Positions 43,133 to 52,372 of a stretch of 56,987 nucleotides of DNA are shown here, in pieces (position 1 is the first letter of the stretch; every line of letters begins with the position of its first letter). This DNA is from Bacteroidaceae bacterium. Lineage in GTDB: Bacteria > Bacteroidota > Bacteroidia > Bacteroidales > Bacteroidaceae. The stretch spans positions 1 through 56,987 of the forward strand of contig JAKSIX010000007.1 in NCBI GenBank assembly GCA_024398595.1. Reading direction: 5' to 3'. A program made the position numbers and the translations under genes. A model generated the notes under the pieces. It was not told where the DNA came from and ran no database searches. It was given only the letters and a program-made list of their open reading frames with translations.

Positions 43133-45116
43133 CAGATTCCCCATCATATTTGACAAGAGACTCATACGAACGGATATCGACATGCACCATCCGATGCTTC
43201 AGCTCATTCCTCACGCTTTTCTCCCACACGTCCATACTCTTGTTTTCCTGACCGGAAACAGGTCTGAAGCCAAGCAGGAGTTCCTCCATATTCCATCTGT
43301 TATGCTCCACCTGTTGCAATATGTCCAACTCATCATCTGTGTATGACTCCGGAACAGAACCTGAAGAGATGTTCCTGATTTTAGTCCACACACACATTGC
43401 GTTATACAAGCTTGACCAATGCGCCGATACCAAAGATTTTGTGGAGGGTATCTCATTCCATCTTTCTTCCAGTATGTCTTGTGGCACATTGCGTAATGCA
43501 GCATCCCAATCCACATTCTCACCACTGAAAATAAGCGAATAAGCATAATTGATCAGCTTGGCAGTCCTCAATGACACATCATCAGATACAAAAGTATTCT
43601 CATAAACGCCAAACGGCCGAAGCCTTGCATACTGGCCCGCCCCCTCCAACACACTTTCGCCGACATTACGTATCAGACTTCCCCCGTTCCTCTGATATAC
43701 CAGTATCTGAGATGATTTGACACGTACCTCTTCCGGAAGTCCGGTAGCTGCTGTTACAGAAAGTCTGGAATCATCAAGACAGACCGCAACTGTCATAATG
43801 CAGTTCGCATCATTCACGGCATCAACAAGGTACTGTCTTATCGGCTCCTCCCTTACATCTCCGTCAATAAATTCCCATTCAATGTCCAGAAAATCATCGC
43901 CAAGATCAGCACCATGGTATTTATTGCAAACATTGTCATTTGGCATAACACCATAACGTGCAGAAGTGGCCTTGGTATAATGCCAGCAGGACAAATCCAT
44001 AACATTCCGATAATTTGACATCATAAAACGCAATCCTGCGGCTGCATCACTGTCTATGAATGTTATCCGTGACTTGATACTTTTGGATACAAAATTCGGA
44101 TAATGAGCCAGATGGGCAGCCTCAATTGCCATTGCTATTCCCATACAGCTCATTCCAACAATAACCAGATGAACGTGTCTGTCCGAGTCCTTATCCAAAC
44201 AATATATCCCCTCCAAAGGTAGATAGCCGGAGGCCGACCCGACTTGACCTATACGAATTGTATTAACCACAAGCACCTTGCGCGCATACATCTCGTACCT
44301 GTCAAACGGAATGAAATCCAAAGTACCCTCAATATTTCTGTTTACGGATGCAGCCTGATAGATGCCGAAAGAACTTTTATTCTCAAGCATAAGATGGCAA
44401 GTAAGCTTGGACTTCCGCCGCCTATGGTTGCCAGTCAGAATTCCGGCAACGCCCTCAAGAGTATCCATATTTGCCACATCCCTGTCGCACACGCTCTCGT
44501 CACCTATAATGTACAGCTCCAATGCCGTCTCAAGACAGAGTCTCAGCATATCCTCTTTCGCGCTCGTAGAGCCGGACAAAATGACAATTCTATCCACCAA
44601 AGCTTCGTCCAAGGCAATAGAAAGTCTCTTACGCAACTCACGGACATCAGAGGAAGTAAGAAGCAGAATCATATTATTTGAAATCAGTTCTCTGATTACA
44701 GAGACAGCCACATCGCCCGAGCCTATCAGAACCACATGCCCTCTCATTTTGTAATCAATCAGCCCATTCTCAAAATCACTTGCAATACCAGAGAAGAAAT
44801 TAGTCAGCACTGATGTCAGGAGCGGAACTATCAGCAAGCCTACGACCGCTATGATGCATGTGAGTACGGAGCTTGTTTCAAAACGGTTCTGATTTGCAGG
44901 AGACAGGAGACGGATAAAGGCCTCCCACCAGCCATTATCACTATCCACTGTACGAAGGCTTATATTGCTCAGCAGAACACCGCACAGAATGTATATTACC
45001 GTAATAATAAGTAGGACAGTAATGTGCTGTCGCCAGTCGGCTTTGGAAAACAGATTTGTAAATCTGTATTTCACATAGCTGCAATGTGTGAAATATAAAC
45101 GTTGAGTCTTGCGCAT
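43044..45116 (-). CDS. Two-TM channel-like protein with Rossmann/RCK-like modules and C-terminal RyR-like domain
   Basis: About 690 residues from the ATG at 45116, supported by a strong promoter directly upstream; a longer frame would run through the TIR gene. TM1 about 31-53, a re-entrant-like segment (60-76), TM2 about 82-108, then a first Rossmann unit starting HVVLIGSGDVAVSVI (127-141) and a second starting HLVIVGMSCMGIAMA (315-329). This 2TM-plus-RCK order recalls ligand-gated cation channels such as the CASTOR/POLLUX group. The C-terminus (about 603-675: EHNRWNMEELLLGF, then KHRMVHVDIRSYESL) resembles bacterial ryanodine-receptor (RyR) domains. Inner membrane, cytosolic sensing domains. 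Divergent from the TIR gene, which hints that a nucleotide signal gates it. Confidence 0.7.
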   Translation of the reverse strand: MRKTQRLYFTHCSYVKYRFTNLFSKADWRQHITVLLIITVIYILCGVLLSNISLRTVDSDNGWWEAFIRLLSPANQNRFETSSVLTCIIAVVGLLIVPLLTSVLTNFFSGIASDFENGLIDYKMRGHVVLIGSGDVAVSVIRELISNNMILLLTSSDVRELRKRLSIALDEALVDRIVILSGSTSAKEDMLRLCLETALELYIIGDESVCDRDVANMDTLEGVAGILTGNHRRRKSKLTCHLMLENKSSFGIYQAASVNRNIEGTLDFIPFDRYEMYARKVLVVNTIRIGQVGSASGYLPLEGIYCLDKDSDRHVHLVIVGMSCMGIAMAIEAAHLAHYPNFVSKSIKSRITFIDSDAAAGLRFMMSNYRNVMDLSCWHYTKATSARYGVMPNDNVCNKYHGADLGDDFLDIEWEFIDGDVREEPIRQYLVDAVNDANCIMTVAVCLDDSRLSVTAATGLPEEVRVKSSQILVYQRNGGSLIRNVGESVLEGAGQYARLRPFGVYENTFVSDDVSLRTAKLINYAYSLIFSGENVDWDAALRNVPQDILEERWNEIPSTKSLVSAHWSSLYNAMCVWTKIRNISSGSVPESYTDDELDILQQVEHNRWNMEELLLGFRPVSGQENKSMDVWEKSVRNELKHRMVHVDIRSYESLVKYDGESVRYDRDLSKLLPYMYRNLIQYQSVANPNP

Positions 45117-45160
45117 TTGCCGTAATGTTACCAAAAAGACCTCAGTACGGATTTCTCTGC

Positions 45161-45190
45161 CAAAAATAACCAACTTTTGACAAAAAGCAA
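45161..45190 (-). promoter_or_regulatory. Promoter of the channel/RyR gene
   Basis: Minus strand: TTG (45190-45188), 19-nt spacer, TATTTTTG (45168-45161), and a 44-nt leader to the ATG at 45116. Consensus quality; it fixes the start choice. Confidence 0.65.
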
Positions 45191-45220
45191 TATGATACTG
45201 GCAACTGTTTTGATTTAATG

Positions 45221-45228
45221 TATATTTG
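45221..45228 (+). promoter_or_regulatory. -7 box (TATATTTG) of the TIR gene
   Basis: TATATTTG ends 9 nt before the ATG at 45238, implying a very short leader. No -33 TTG. It is divergent from the channel promoter within a 121-nt intergenic region, so the two may be co-controlled. Confidence 0.45.
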
Positions 45229-45237
45229 TACCCGATT

Positions 45238-46539
45238 ATGGCAAGAATATTCATCTCATACAAGAGAATTGATTTCAACATAGTGAACGGAATCAAAGAG
45301 CATATCGAGTCGGAATTAGGCGAGAAATGCTGGATTGACCTTGACGGCATAGAGAGCGATGCCCAGTTCAAGGATATTATTATCAGTGCAATAAACGAAT
45401 GTGAGATTGTACTTTTCATGTACTCCTCAGCCCACTCACACATTACAGACTACGAGAAGGACTGGACTGTACGGGAATTGAACTTCGCCGCATCGAAAAA
45501 CAAGAGGATTGTATTCATCAATATTGACAAAAGCAAGCTGACCGATCAGTTCGAATTTGATTTTGGAACTAAGCAGCAGATTGACGGAACCTCAACAAGT
45601 TCCATCAACAGACTCATAAAAGACCTCAGAAACTGGCTTCTTAAAAACGGTCAACACCCTGAGATGCCGGTTCTGAGCACAGATAAGGGTGTCAGGGTAA
45701 TAAAAAGCAGCAAGTTACCCATAATAATAATAGCCATAGCCGCAACGGTCATACTCGCAACAGCTGTTTTGCTCCACATTACCGGCAGAAACGGAATCAG
45801 TACAAATTACGCGGAATCGGTCTCGCCGAAAACAACGGAAACACAATCTTTGGATTCCGACAGAATATCGACACCGGACGAAGACACCGTAACAGTTATT
45901 TTGGAAACGGAGCCAGCCATAGTATCCGATGAGTTGAACGGATACGGGTTCGTGGATCTTGGTCTGAGCGTTAATTGGAGCACCTGCAATTTAGGTGCCT
46001 CGGCGCCACAAGAGGCCGGAACATATTTTGCATGGGGAGAGACATCCGGAAAGACGGCCTATCGCTGGGATAATCTGAAGTATCATATCAATACCACCAC
46101 CCATAAGTTCTACAAATACGTTGACAATGCCCAGTTCGGCAATACGGACGGCAAACACGTTCTGGATTTGGCTGATGATGCTGCAAATGCAGCATGGGGA
46201 AAAGGATGGAGATTACCCACAAGTGCAGAGCAGGATGAATTGAGGAACAAATGCATTTGGAAATGGACGACCCTGAACAATGTTCACGGCTACGAAATTA
46301 CCAGCAACAGCAACGGAAACAGCATTTTTATCCCTGCTTCCGGCTATTGCGACGAAACAGATATCATTGGATACGGCTCAGACGGCTACCTATGGTCATC
46401 CGAAACATCTTCAGGAGGCAGAAACGCATGCTATCTCTATTTCAGAGACAATGAAGTTGCAAAGTCCGACATCGGCAGGTATCTTGGCCTGTGTATAAGA
46501 CCTGTGTGCCACGGAACCGCAAGAAACACGGAACCATGA
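45238..46539 (+). CDS. TIR-transmembrane-FISUMP protein
   Basis: About 433 residues from the ATG at 45238 (MARIFISYKR). TIR domain 1-135: ARIFISYKR start, a box-2-like CWIDLDGI, and the NADase-type motif DWTVRELNFA, in which Glu80 aligns with the catalytic Glu of bacterial TIRs. A single TM follows at about 159-181, then a Ser/Thr-rich linker. From about 240 to the end comes a FISUMP (Fibrobacter major paralogous) domain: YGFVDLGLSVNWSTCNLGA, GWRLPTSAEQDEL, GYLWSSET and LGLCIRPVC. With no signal peptide, the TIR should be cytosolic and FISUMP extracytoplasmic, a receptor-like layout. Divergent from the channel/RyR gene. Ligand and enzyme activity are unproven. Confidence 0.8.
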   Translation: MARIFISYKRIDFNIVNGIKEHIESELGEKCWIDLDGIESDAQFKDIIISAINECEIVLFMYSSAHSHITDYEKDWTVRELNFAASKNKRIVFINIDKSKLTDQFEFDFGTKQQIDGTSTSSINRLIKDLRNWLLKNGQHPEMPVLSTDKGVRVIKSSKLPIIIIAIAATVILATAVLLHITGRNGISTNYAESVSPKTTETQSLDSDRISTPDEDTVTVILETEPAIVSDELNGYGFVDLGLSVNWSTCNLGASAPQEAGTYFAWGETSGKTAYRWDNLKYHINTTTHKFYKYVDNAQFGNTDGKHVLDLADDAANAAWGKGWRLPTSAEQDELRNKCIWKWTTLNNVHGYEITSNSNGNSIFIPASGYCDETDIIGYGSDGYLWSSETSSGGRNACYLYFRDNEVAKSDIGRYLGLCIRPVCHGTARNTEP

Positions 46540-46571
46540 CACACAAGCAAAGACTTCAGAAGGATTGCCAG

Positions 46572-47957
46572 TTACCAGCAGAAACCTATACCGAATGAAT
46601 GATGCACTCCTCCTAAAATATCCTTACCAATTCCACCATTTTCAAACACGTAACGATACTGGAGCTTATAGTTCAAGGCTATGCGCCACACACGGACAGC
46701 AAGTCCCACCTCAGGGGCAATAGCATTGAAATACTTGATGCTCTTATCTATATTGTCACCTTCACCCTCGTTGTAAGTGTATCCGCCTCCCGCATATCCA
46801 AGCGGTGTGAAAAGCAACCATACGTGCGGAATATAGACATTGTCTCTCGGATAATACAGACGTAGAGTCCAGCCCCCACTTACCACGACCTCGAACTGGG
46901 TAGCTTCCGGATTTGATACCGGCTCAAGATTATTACTTACCAAATCAAAGCATCCGCTGTTAAAGTCTAACGAGAAATAACCTCCTACTTTCTCAGGTCT
47001 CAGTGACGCGACCATGAATCCTATCGGACACCTGCCGGTCATCTCATAAAAGAACGAGCGGGGACGGTTGTCTGCCTTATAATTGATAAGGCTGATTTGC
47101 TCCAGATTCAATGCCGCCTGTGTGGCGTTCGGACTCTTTATTGCTATAGCATGTTCAAAGCGCTCACGCGCCAGATCGTATTTTCTATCCTCCATATACC
47201 TTGTACCCACATCCATATCGTAAGCGCATTCACGGCGGTACTCAGTCAGTACATTACTATATCTCTCACGCAATATGTCACACCTAGGGTTAACATATAT
47301 CATTTTTTCAAGGAATTCCATGGCAAGAACATAATCATCTATCTCTTCAGCCATATCAACGACAGTCGTCCACTTCAACATTGTATCGCACTGGGCTACG
47401 TATACATCCAATGAGTTCTCCACCGTAGCATACTCCGGACACCGTCTTGCAATAACAAACTGATCCTTAGCAGCCAGATACTCGCCAACCTCAAACAGAC
47501 GGACTCCTTCTTCTGTCGAAGTGTAGAACAGACTGCGAAGCTTCGAGTACGGGTCACTTACCAGAAACTCCAGTTTCTGTTTCTCCTTGAGTTCCAACGG
47601 CAGATAATACTTGGTGAAGCCGTTAGCTATTATCGCCAGCTGACGTCCTTTGAATGTGGTTCCGCTCGCTCTTGTCTGAAACACGATATAATAAATCTTC
47701 TCAGAGCCGTCGGTGAGTCTGGTCACATCGAGCTCACTGTCAACATTCGATGTAAAATCAAGGTCGAAAGACTCCGAGCAGCGTATAACGACCAATGCCT
47801 CAGGACGGTCTCCACAAGGATAGACGCTGAGTTCCGGAGTAATATCCTCCACATGTAATACTTTCATCTGGCTCTGGGCCGTCACTATCAGGCTGAACGC
47901 AAGCGTTGCCACTAATAATATATACTTTTTCACCTTTTTATATTGTATATTAAACAT
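46572..47957 (-). CDS. Exported TPR protein with C-terminal barrel-like region
   Basis: 461 residues. Signal peptide (KYILLVATLAFSLIVTAQ), an N-terminal beta-domain (about 30-135), two or three TPR-like helical pairs (about 145-290: VRLFEVGEYLAAKDQFVIA, RYMEDRKYDLARERFEHAI), then alternating aromatic strands ending HHSFGIGFCW, suggestive of an outer membrane barrel. Last gene of a five-gene operon; its ATG shares one base with the upstream TGA. Function unknown. Convergent with the TIR gene, 32 nt apart. Confidence 0.65.
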   Translation of the reverse strand: MFNIQYKKVKKYILLVATLAFSLIVTAQSQMKVLHVEDITPELSVYPCGDRPEALVVIRCSESFDLDFTSNVDSELDVTRLTDGSEKIYYIVFQTRASGTTFKGRQLAIIANGFTKYYLPLELKEKQKLEFLVSDPYSKLRSLFYTSTEEGVRLFEVGEYLAAKDQFVIARRCPEYATVENSLDVYVAQCDTMLKWTTVVDMAEEIDDYVLAMEFLEKMIYVNPRCDILRERYSNVLTEYRRECAYDMDVGTRYMEDRKYDLARERFEHAIAIKSPNATQAALNLEQISLINYKADNRPRSFFYEMTGRCPIGFMVASLRPEKVGGYFSLDFNSGCFDLVSNNLEPVSNPEATQFEVVVSGGWTLRLYYPRDNVYIPHVWLLFTPLGYAGGGYTYNEGEGDNIDKSIKYFNAIAPEVGLAVRVWRIALNYKLQYRYVFENGGIGKDILGGVHHSFGIGFCW

Positions 47958-48943
47958 CAGATGCTGAATTTGTCAATAGAGAATATTTCCTCGCGCGGAA
48001 GAGGTTTTCCATTGTACTTGTCCGGCTGCCAGGTACGAACCTGTATGCACGGGTTCATATCATCCTCAAAATCAATCATAAGGAACAGATAACCCACATC
48101 CGAATAGTTCGATGAGTTCCAATACTGCTTCATGGTTACTCCGAACACATTGGGATACTTGGGATGACGCATCACCTCAATATCGTCAAACCTGACATTG
48201 ATATAGCTGTTTCCCTTGAAGCATCTCTTCAGATTGGAGATGTACTCCTCTTTGCTTGACTTCTGATACCGGATTTCTTCGGAAGTCAATGACTGGGATG
48301 ACATATCAGGCTGGTTCTTAACCTTAACGACCTTTCCTGTAATAATGAGCGCATTACTACTGAACACGCTGCCGATATAGTCAATGTCCTTGCGGTTGTA
48401 GGCAGTACGGAAATTCTCCACAAAGTCGACAATGGCCTGACGGCGGTAAAGTTCCTTCACCTCAACGTGAGCACTTATGATATCTACGTAACGATGTTCC
48501 TCCATTGCAATAAGTACGTTGTCAATCATACCTGATGCATTGAAGCATACCACAAGTTCCTGCTCGGAGTTGTCATCATCTGCTGCCAGCATTGTCACTG
48601 GAATATTCCTGACCTGAATCATACCATTCTGTAGAGTGAGACACTTGTCGGACACATTCGATACAGGACACATCATCGCACTGGTTGTCCATAGTTCCTC
48701 CAGTATACGACGGCCATCCTTGGTAAAAACATACTCGTCCGATTTCTCGAACTTGATTTTTGGTTTACCTGAAATCACAGCCGAGTTCATCAGAGACAAC
48801 AGTCTCGATGTATTTTCCTCAATGTGTCTCTTCAAACCCGATTCTGTCAGGCCACCCTCCACGTGAAATAAGACCACATCCAACTGTGCCAGACAAAATA
48901 ATGGAGACATGATAAGCATCAGCAGCAAAACAACTCTCTTCAT
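47957..48943 (-). CDS. Exported NTF2-like protein
   Basis: 328 residues with signal peptide ending CLAQ. The N-terminal part (about 20-160) is unassigned. Residues about 165-310 resemble an NTF2/SnoaL-like cone: RQAIVDFVENFRTAYNRKD, DYIGSVFSSNALIITGKVV and YWNSSNYSDVGYLFLMIDF. Such domains bind small ligands or mediate protein contacts; no catalytic residues are evident. Start overlaps the upstream stop (TAATG), so translation is coupled. Confidence 0.65.
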   Translation of the reverse strand: MKRVVLLLMLIMSPLFCLAQLDVVLFHVEGGLTESGLKRHIEENTSRLLSLMNSAVISGKPKIKFEKSDEYVFTKDGRRILEELWTTSAMMCPVSNVSDKCLTLQNGMIQVRNIPVTMLAADDDNSEQELVVCFNASGMIDNVLIAMEEHRYVDIISAHVEVKELYRRQAIVDFVENFRTAYNRKDIDYIGSVFSSNALIITGKVVKVKNQPDMSSQSLTSEEIRYQKSSKEEYISNLKRCFKGNSYINVRFDDIEVMRHPKYPNVFGVTMKQYWNSSNYSDVGYLFLMIDFEDDMNPCIQVRTWQPDKYNGKPLPREEIFSIDKFSI

Positions 48944-50088
48944 TAGTATATCTTATTATTGTTAAACTCATTGAACAGGGCTTTGATGTTGTGTTGCGGT
49001 ATGAACATTGACATATCGGCCATCATTGGGACACTGCCCTTTGCGAATAATGCGCTCTTGCCGACTTCCAGCACCATCATATGGAGATAGTTGCAGATGG
49101 GATTATGAAGTACAAGCAGACATTTCAAAGTATCACCAGATTCCTCATAACGTGCGGTATATGAGTGAAGACCCTGCATTCGGAAAAACATAAGGAGCGT
49201 TCCCAGATTAATGTCTATTATAGAGCCAAGGTTACGGTTGTATGCCTTGAATCGCAGCGAAACGCTCTTTCCTGATATAGAGCGGTATGGCAGCACCCCC
49301 ATAAGCATATTGCGCATCGACTCAACAGGATAAGACGGACTGAACACCGGTGAATACGTATTCCCCCGTTTCTGGAAGAACACATCGTTCCGCAGCGAGT
49401 CAATCATATAGCACTCGCCTCCTGACACATACAGACCGGTGCCGGCATCAATTACATCGTCTCCGCCAACTGCCTGTGGCACATACAAGTCGCTGGCAGC
49501 GGACAGTTGGCTCCACAGCAGTTCCTCCGCCTCTTTCTTGTCATAAGGAGAAATCAGATCGCGGTCTGCAGGCAAATAAATATGCAGTGTATTGCCAGAA
49601 GTGTCACACGACAGGAAATCAATCTCATTACCACCTGTAGTGAGAGATATGGACGATGATGAGCGCATCAGATCAAGAGCTGTATCCAGTGAGCGGAAAG
49701 CACCTGAGCCTAACGGATAGCCGTCATAGACCATACGTATGCCATACTCTTTGAGCAAGGATTTCTGGGAGTCGGTTGTCTTGCGAAGCAGAAGTTCCAG
49801 CCAAAGTCTCTCTATTCTTTTGTATATCAGCGAGTCTGCGCCGCCCTTAAGTGCCTCGGGAAACAAGTGTACGCCAACCTGACTCACAACGCCATAGTTG
49901 CTTTCCGAATACAGTAACAGAGTGCCACTCAGTTCTGTACATCGGAAATCTCCGTTCCCGGGTACTTCACAGGGCATCTGCTCAATCAAGCGTGCTATTC
50001 TGGTTGGAGTCTCCAACTCAACGGCAACCGTGTTTCCCGCATAGAAAGCCAGAATCGCCCCAAAAGACAAAACAGAAATAATTCTCAT
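48943..50088 (-). CDS. Exported protein of unknown function in the secreted operon
   Basis: 381 residues from the ATG at 50088 (MRIISVLSFG), chosen for its signal peptide and its 1-nt spacing from the upstream stop. No domain recognised. The sequence is mixed alpha/beta with several serine-rich strands, and a central ISLTTGGNEIDFLSCD strand is followed by a KKEAEELLWSQL helix. Its place in the coupled operon implies a common envelope task with its neighbours. Confidence 0.6.
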   Translation of the reverse strand: MRIISVLSFGAILAFYAGNTVAVELETPTRIARLIEQMPCEVPGNGDFRCTELSGTLLLYSESNYGVVSQVGVHLFPEALKGGADSLIYKRIERLWLELLLRKTTDSQKSLLKEYGIRMVYDGYPLGSGAFRSLDTALDLMRSSSSISLTTGGNEIDFLSCDTSGNTLHIYLPADRDLISPYDKKEAEELLWSQLSAASDLYVPQAVGGDDVIDAGTGLYVSGGECYMIDSLRNDVFFQKRGNTYSPVFSPSYPVESMRNMLMGVLPYRSISGKSVSLRFKAYNRNLGSIIDINLGTLLMFFRMQGLHSYTARYEESGDTLKCLLVLHNPICNYLHMMVLEVGKSALFAKGSVPMMADMSMFIPQHNIKALFNEFNNNKIY

Positions 50089-50089
50089 C

Positions 50090-52372
50090 TTATTCGTCCA
50101 CAAGACATCCATACGCCTCCAGCGCATCAAGCCAGGCATTATCCTTTTTCTTGAAATATAACCGCCGGATTGCTATCGCATCATTCACGTCACGCCCAAC
50201 ACCAGCACCCCACATAAACGCATCACTCAATTCTGACAGGGCATCTACAGAACCGGTTTCTACGGCCTCAATCAAGTAAGAGATGTAACGCTTGTAGTCT
50301 CTTTCAACGCCAGAGCCGTTCTTGTACGCCAAAGCCAGTTGCAGATACGCATCTGCATAGCCCATATCGGCTGCCTTACGGAAACACGACACAGCCTCAT
50401 ACATATCACGCTGCACAGACTGTCCGTCCATCAATGCGAGCCCCATACGATAACATGAATGCGGATCACCGCTCCTCATTCCAGACTTATAGGACTCCAC
50501 AGCCTCATCCAGCCCGTCAGTTCCACCGGATATAATATCTCCCTGAAGTCCGTAGGCGAAACTGTACCCTTTCTGAAGCATATTGTCAAGCAACGCCACA
50601 GACAGTTCGCGGAAATGTTTACGCTGGGAGCGGAGCGGATAGTGCTGCACGTCCATCGAGAGATTATAATAAACAGGTATCAGCCAGGCAGACGCACGGA
50701 CGCACCCCTCGTCAGACAGCCTTTGCATTTGAGTCAAGGCTTTTGAGAATGCGCTGACATCGCTCACGCCTCCACCCATTCCAATTTTACAGTAACTCAT
50801 CATGGCCAGTGGAAACAGCAAACTCGGATTCTCGGCACTCCTCGTCTGAAGCCTCCCATACAGCTCACGATATATAGGACTCTTTCCATCGGTATTCACA
50901 TAGTTGAACGCCTCGTACGTGGCCGGAGCCCGGAACATATAGAAAGTCCTGTCATCAATCATAACCGTTTTTGTAGTTCCGGATGCGACCTGGGTCTCCC
51001 TGACAATAAACTCACATGACAGGACATCGTCAGTAACACTTTTGAATGTCATCTCAATCACAGTCTGAAACGAAGCGTTACCCTGTTTCTTGATTATGTA
51101 GTTGAGCAGTGAGCCACCCAATCGGCTGACAACATTTCCAAAAGGCACCATAACAGACAGGTTATCCATCAGATTCTTTCCCATAGCACCCAAATCCGGA
51201 CGATCTTTTTTTGAAAGCGGGCAAGAGACAAAAAGGTAATCGTCAGAATACTCGACACTGCTCATACTCTCTTCCAACTCTCTTACATCGTAACGCGCTC
51301 CATCTGTTGACCATATACTCTTTATCCTGTTCCAGGAGGTTTTCAGCAAATTGTTCTTATGTTCCCTAAAAAGGCCGCAGTCTGTATCAAACGACAGCGA
51401 CAAGCCATTTCCAATATCCCTGATATCCACAATCAGGAACTCCAGTCCTGTATCCTCGTTATACAAAGATGATATCCATTTGCCGGATACTGAAGATGCG
51501 GAAGTGAATTTTTCCTTTCTGACCAATGGAGAGCCTCCTCCGTCCAGTTTTGCTACGAATCCATCCAGAAGTCCTTTGTGTGCGACAAACCTGAACGGCT
51601 CGGTACAGGCCTCAGAGACATTACGGTCTTTATCCATCCTCGCAAAAATTGCGTCAACCGTATTGATCACACTATCCGGAACCTGAGTTACAAAATCATA
51701 TCCATCGGGAACAAGTCCTTCCGCCACGGAGCCCATCTGCTCCATTGATATTGGATTGTCACGTCTGTCAACGGGTATCTCCGCAAGAGATTCTTCAAGC
51801 CATTCAGACTCGTCATCCGACTCGGCCGATGAGACAAGCGATAAGATATCAAACAACGACCCGAAACTCAAATCCTCCGATGGGAGACTCTGCACAGCAT
51901 CATCAGGCCACTCTGTTGCCGGAACAGACACAGATGATGACGGACGCGACACACTGGAAAACGGCTTTACGGCACGTTCAAACGCAGCCTGCTCCTCATC
52001 GTCATAATGCGGTACGCCCAACTTGCTCTCCAGTTCCTTGAGCCTTGATCTGGATTCAGCGACCTTGGCATCATCCATTTCCAGACTGATGTATTTGCGA
52101 TACATCATTACCGCAAGCTCACCATCTCCGGCCTCATCGTATATCTCGGCCATTCTCCGATACGTGTCCGGGTAACTTGGATAGACCGAAACTATCTCCT
52201 CACAGACAGCTATCGCATCCACGTCACGTCCGGAGTTGTGAAGTGAGGTTATCTGATAGAATTTCCTAAGCAGCTCACCTCTGGTCATCTGTGCCTGGGC
52301 AGACAGGCCGCACAGCATACACAGAGTGCACGACAGAACAAAAAAACGAATGCCTTTCTTTTGTAAAATCAT
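50090..52372 (-). CDS. Exported TPR/Sel1-repeat protein
   Basis: 760 residues from the ATG at 52372 (MILQKKGIRF), ATGA-coupled to the gene before it. Signal peptide to AQAQ. TPR-like repeats (about 20-120), an acidic Ser-rich linker (about 135-215), a central beta-rich domain (about 225-500) with no known motif, and three or more Sel1 repeats near the C-terminus: CYRMGLALMDG, CFRKAADMGYADAYLQLAL and DALSELSDAFMWGAGVGRD. Sel1/TPR domains mediate protein assembly. Likely the scaffold of the operon's products. Confidence 0.7.
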   Translation of the reverse strand: MILQKKGIRFFVLSCTLCMLCGLSAQAQMTRGELLRKFYQITSLHNSGRDVDAIAVCEEIVSVYPSYPDTYRRMAEIYDEAGDGELAVMMYRKYISLEMDDAKVAESRSRLKELESKLGVPHYDDEEQAAFERAVKPFSSVSRPSSSVSVPATEWPDDAVQSLPSEDLSFGSLFDILSLVSSAESDDESEWLEESLAEIPVDRRDNPISMEQMGSVAEGLVPDGYDFVTQVPDSVINTVDAIFARMDKDRNVSEACTEPFRFVAHKGLLDGFVAKLDGGGSPLVRKEKFTSASSVSGKWISSLYNEDTGLEFLIVDIRDIGNGLSLSFDTDCGLFREHKNNLLKTSWNRIKSIWSTDGARYDVRELEESMSSVEYSDDYLFVSCPLSKKDRPDLGAMGKNLMDNLSVMVPFGNVVSRLGGSLLNYIIKKQGNASFQTVIEMTFKSVTDDVLSCEFIVRETQVASGTTKTVMIDDRTFYMFRAPATYEAFNYVNTDGKSPIYRELYGRLQTRSAENPSLLFPLAMMSYCKIGMGGGVSDVSAFSKALTQMQRLSDEGCVRASAWLIPVYYNLSMDVQHYPLRSQRKHFRELSVALLDNMLQKGYSFAYGLQGDIISGGTDGLDEAVESYKSGMRSGDPHSCYRMGLALMDGQSVQRDMYEAVSCFRKAADMGYADAYLQLALAYKNGSGVERDYKRYISYLIEAVETGSVDALSELSDAFMWGAGVGRDVNDAIAIRRLYFKKKDNAWLDALEAYGCLVDE

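Noticed and set aside
45117..45443. N-terminal extension of the channel protein by 109 residues
   Set aside because: It would pass through its own consensus promoter and the start of the TIR gene, and its sequence has no family character.
43044..46539. Calling the TIR pair a Thoeris system
   Set aside because: No ThsA (SIR2/SLOG or Macro effector) is present; the neighbour is a channel-like membrane protein.
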